NCBI GenBank assembly: GCA_040381035.1
Contig: JBEIHY010000006.1
Location: 1 to 64,000 of the forward strand
Direction of reading: 5' to 3'
Origin: REEB506 sp040381035
GTDB taxonomy: Bacteria; Pseudomonadota; Alphaproteobacteria; Caulobacterales; Aquidulcibacteraceae
DNA length: 64,000 nucleotides
Part shown: positions 62,316-64,000 of the stretch, piece after piece
Layout of the letters: every line of letters starts with the position of its first letter
Position numbering within the stretch: the first letter of the stretch is position 1
The notes under the pieces: model-generated
The model's input: only the letters and a program-made list of their open reading frames with translations
The model's database searches: none
What the model was told of the DNA's origin: nothing
Position numbers and translations under genes: made by a program

Positions 62316-62599
62316 TCCGGCCCCTGACGATTGCCGCGGCGCTTTTGCTCTGCGCTTGTGTGAGCGATCCCGCCGCCCAGCCAACCATCCCTTCCGAAGT
62401 CGTCGGCAGCGGCGCCTGCAAGGTTGGCGACTATCGCGACCTGATCGGCAAGCAGGCGGTCGATATCGACCGCACGAAACTGCCAAAGTCGTTTCGCATT
62501 CTGTGTCCCGGCTGCGCGGCCACCACCGATATCCGCCCCGATCGGCTGACCATCGAGCTCAACCGCGCCAATCAGGTGGAGACTGTCCGATGTCAATGA
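62312..62599 (+). CDS. I78-like inhibitor-fold lipoprotein with CxxC
   Basis: A 95-residue lipoprotein (lipobox LLLCACVSD, Cys near 15). The mature part matches the I78 protease-inhibitor fold: CKVGDYRDLIGK, DRTKLPKSFRIL, DIRPDRLTIELN, VETVRCQ, where the terminal Cys pair is usual. In place of the usual RPGDAVT loop it has CPGCAAT, giving an extra CxxC. ATG overlaps the holC stop. A second, similar gene overlaps its end. Function is unknown; inhibitor, redox or metal roles are possible. Confidence 0.78.
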   Translation: MIRPLTIAAALLLCACVSDPAAQPTIPSEVVGSGACKVGDYRDLIGKQAVDIDRTKLPKSFRILCPGCAATTDIRPDRLTIELNRANQVETVRCQ

Positions 62600-62907
62600 A
62601 AGCGCTTGCTGCGATGGCCGCTTTGGTTTTGCTCGCCGCGTGTGGGCAGGCCGGCCAAGGGGGCGACGCCAAAACCTATGGCAAGGAAGAAACCGTTTCA
62701 CCGAACGCCACCGCGGCAAGCCCGTGCGGCGCCGATCGCTTCACCGATTGGATCGGAAAGACCGAACAGGAAGTGGATATGGTCCGTCTGCCGCGCGGGC
62801 ATCGATGGGTATGCAAAGACTGTCTGATGACCAAAGATCATGTGCCGGCCCGGATCAATTTCGATCTCGACGATGGCGGCAAGATCTCCCGCATCTGGTG
62901 CGGCTGA
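62590..62907 (+). CDS. Second I78-like lipoprotein with CxxC
   Basis: A 105-residue lipoprotein (lipobox LVLLAACGQ, Cys near 18), paralogous to the preceding one: CGADRFTDWIGK, VDMVRLPRGHRWV, ARINFDLDDGGKI, SRIWCG. The loop again contains CxxC (CKDC). The two mature domains are only moderately similar, so the duplication is old or the pair was assembled early. It overlaps the first by 10 bp. The VOC gene follows at once, separated by one base. Confidence 0.75.
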   Translation: MSMKALAAMAALVLLAACGQAGQGGDAKTYGKEETVSPNATAASPCGADRFTDWIGKTEQEVDMVRLPRGHRWVCKDCLMTKDHVPARINFDLDDGGKISRIWCG

Positions 62908-62908
62908 T

Positions 62909-63307
62909 ATGGCGCAGCGTAGCATAGGCGCGGTCACGTTGCTGGTTCCAACCTATCAGGCCGGGATTGATTTCTTCATCGGCGCGCTGGGTTTTGCGCT
63001 GATCGAGGATCGCGATCTGGGCGGGGGCAAACGTTGGGTGCTGGTTGGTGCTGAAAGCGGGGCGCGGCTGCTGCTGGCGCAAGCGGTCGGGCCTGCCCAA
63101 ATCGCCGCCACCGGAAACCAGACCGGCGGGCGCGTCGGCTTTTTCCTCCACACTGACGATTTCGCCCGCGATCATGCCCGCTTCAGCGCCGCCGGCGTGG
63201 TCTTTCGCGAAGCGCCGCGTCGCGAGGCCTACGGAACGGTGGCCGTGTTCGCCGATCCGTTCGGCAATCTCTGGGACCTGATCGAACCGGCGGCCGCTGT
63301 TACCTGA
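62909..63307 (+). CDS. VOC-family (glyoxalase/bleomycin-resistance fold) protein
   Basis: A 132-residue protein with two beta-alpha-beta-beta-beta modules: VTLLVPTYQAGIDFFIGALG, FALIEDRDLGGGKRWVLVGA, VGFFLHTDDFARDHARFSAAG and FADPFGNLWDLIEP. The ending is the standard VOC strand with a metal-ligand Glu. Function cannot be assigned; related proteins are lactoylglutathione lyase- or dioxygenase-like. Starts two bases after the upstream lipoprotein stop. Confidence 0.85.
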   Translation: MAQRSIGAVTLLVPTYQAGIDFFIGALGFALIEDRDLGGGKRWVLVGAESGARLLLAQAVGPAQIAATGNQTGGRVGFFLHTDDFARDHARFSAAGVVFREAPRREAYGTVAVFADPFGNLWDLIEPAAAVT

Positions 63308-63379
63308 ATGTCGCTTGGCGGGGCCAAGGCTTCCCGCTATAGACCGCGGCCTTTGCCCTTTTCCGGAGCCATACCCGCC

Positions 63380-63799
63380 ATGACCGAACGCACCTTCTCG
63401 ATCCTCAAGCCGGACGCAACCGCTCGCAACCTGACCGGCGAAATCAATGCCGTGATCGAGAACGCCGGCCTAAGAATCGTCGCCCAAAAGCGCGTGAAGC
63501 TTTCCCAGGCCCAGGCCGAGGCTTTCTATGGCGTTCACAAGGAGCGGCCGTTCTTCAAGGATCTGGTCAAGTTCATGACCTCCGGCCCGGTGGTCGTTCA
63601 AGTGCTTGAAGGCGACAATGCGGTTGCAAAGTACCGCGAGATCATGGGCGCCACGAACCCCTACAATGCCGCCCCGGGCACCATCCGCCGGCGCTTTGCC
63701 TCCAATATTGAGGCCAATACCGTCCACGGCTCCGACAGCCTTGACAACGCCAAGACCGAGATCGCGTTCTTCTTCAAGGACGACGACATCGTCGGCTAA
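63380..63799 (+). CDS. ndk: Nucleoside diphosphate kinase
   Basis: A 139-residue enzyme balancing NTP/dNTP pools by ping-pong phosphate transfer. MTERTFSILKPDATARNLTG, NPYNAAPGTIRRRFA and the active-site H116 in NTVHGSDSLDNA are diagnostic. The ATG at 63380 gives normal length. Convergent with purN. Confidence 0.97.
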   Translation: MTERTFSILKPDATARNLTGEINAVIENAGLRIVAQKRVKLSQAQAEAFYGVHKERPFFKDLVKFMTSGPVVVQVLEGDNAVAKYREIMGATNPYNAAPGTIRRRFASNIEANTVHGSDSLDNAKTEIAFFFKDDDIVG

Positions 63800-63814
63800 G
63801 GTGGCGCTCTTGCA

Positions 63815-63845
63815 GGCGCGCCGGCAGGGCCGTTTCCGGCGCGCC
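63815..63845. terminator. Hairpin between convergent ndk and purN
   Basis: GGCGCGCCGG (63815-63824) and CCGGCGCGCC (63836-63845) form a perfect 10-bp stem around an 11-base loop, 16 bp after the ndk stop and 7 bp after the purN stop. Its place between convergent genes suits a bidirectional terminator, though no T-run follows. Confidence 0.55.
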
Positions 63846-63851
63846 AATTGT

Positions 63852-64000
63852 TCAGCTTGCAAGCCATCCATTCAGCAAAGCCGGTGCAGCCATGGGCGGG
63901 CCGAAGCCGCGCACACCGCTGTTTGTGCCGCTGACCGCCAGCGAAAGCGCCAGCGGGAAGAGTTGGTGTTCGGCCTCCAGCACCCGCGCGGCGAGGCTTT
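63852..64000 (-). CDS. purN: Phosphoribosylglycinamide formyltransferase, 3' end only
   Basis: The window cuts this gene. The visible C-terminal 48 residues begin SLAARVLEAEHQLFPLALSL, the PurN C-terminal signature (TLAxRVLxxEHxLYP), and run to the TGA at 63854-63852. PurN formylates GAR in purine synthesis. The 5' part, including the catalytic Asn-His-Asp region, lies beyond position 64000. Confidence 0.85.
   Translation of the reverse strand, partial: SLAARVLEAEHQLFPLALSLAVSGTNSGVRGFGPPMAAPALLNGWLAS

Noticed and set aside
1..64000. tRNA, rRNA, CRISPR arrays, riboswitches or intact insertion sequences
   Set aside because: None was found on reading both strands; no repeat-spacer pattern, transposase or tRNA-like cloverleaf was seen.

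Overview
The window is GC-rich DNA from an alphaproteobacterium. Several lineage-specific proteins point to the Caulobacterales/Hyphomonadaceae side: an alphaproteobacterial SspB adaptor, a DUF3035 (BamF-type) lipoprotein beside lspA, a PleC/DivJ-like histidine kinase, a GTTC-N7-GTTC LexA box before ruvC, and the gene order lptF-lptG-lptD-surA-pdxA-rsmA. Assignment below order level is inference. I saw no rRNA, tRNA, CRISPR array, phage or complete insertion sequence. This is mostly chromosomal backbone with several decayed or patchy spots.

Layout. 0-6.5 kb: hpf, ptsN, an NDUFA9-like reductase, dxs and ispA (isoprenoid precursors, minus strand, separated by a 17-bp triplicate repeat), and a secreted MORN protein. 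6.5-12.8 kb: ileS (carrying an in-frame palindromic insertion), lspA, bamF-like, mutL. 12.8-15.5 kb (minus): xerD behind two uncharacterised envelope genes. 15.6-21 kb: aroK-aroB, a CNNM/CorC protein, a two-gene ABC exporter. 21-26.5 kb: response regulator and MarR divergent from a branched-chain aminotransferase, a lipoprotein, a Nudix hydrolase, a 26-codon membrane ORF, a shattered hybrid histidine kinase, pgsA. 26.4-31.9 kb: uvrC with a lipoprotein, then divergent SOS-type ruvC-ruvA-lipoprotein-ruvB.

31.9-39 kb: ccmH, a DegP protease, an OmpR-type two-component pair and glnE. 39-40.6 kb: an ECF sigma, a membrane anti-sigma candidate and a periplasmic sensor. 40.6-44.5 kb (minus): EAL protein, single-domain response regulator and PleC-like kinase, probably one operon behind a CtrA-like half-site pair. 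44.6-47.9 kb: pepN and a hypothetical. 48-51 kb: acyl-CoA dehydrogenase, gamma-carbonic anhydrase, MaoC protein and a broken enoyl-CoA hydratase, followed by inverted-repeat elements. 51.1-52.1 kb: thioesterase and sspB. 52.4-60.2 kb (minus): the outer-membrane biogenesis block lptF-lptG-lptD-surA with pdxA and rsmA. 60.3-64 kb: pepA-holC, two I78-like lipoproteins with an added CxxC, a VOC protein, ndk and the 3' end of purN.

Many genes overlap by ATGA/GTGA, so translational coupling is common here. The least explained loci are the lipoprotein embedded in the ruv operon, the I78-like CxxC pair, the xerD-linked envelope pair, the EAL-RR-kinase operon and the intragenic palindrome in ileS.
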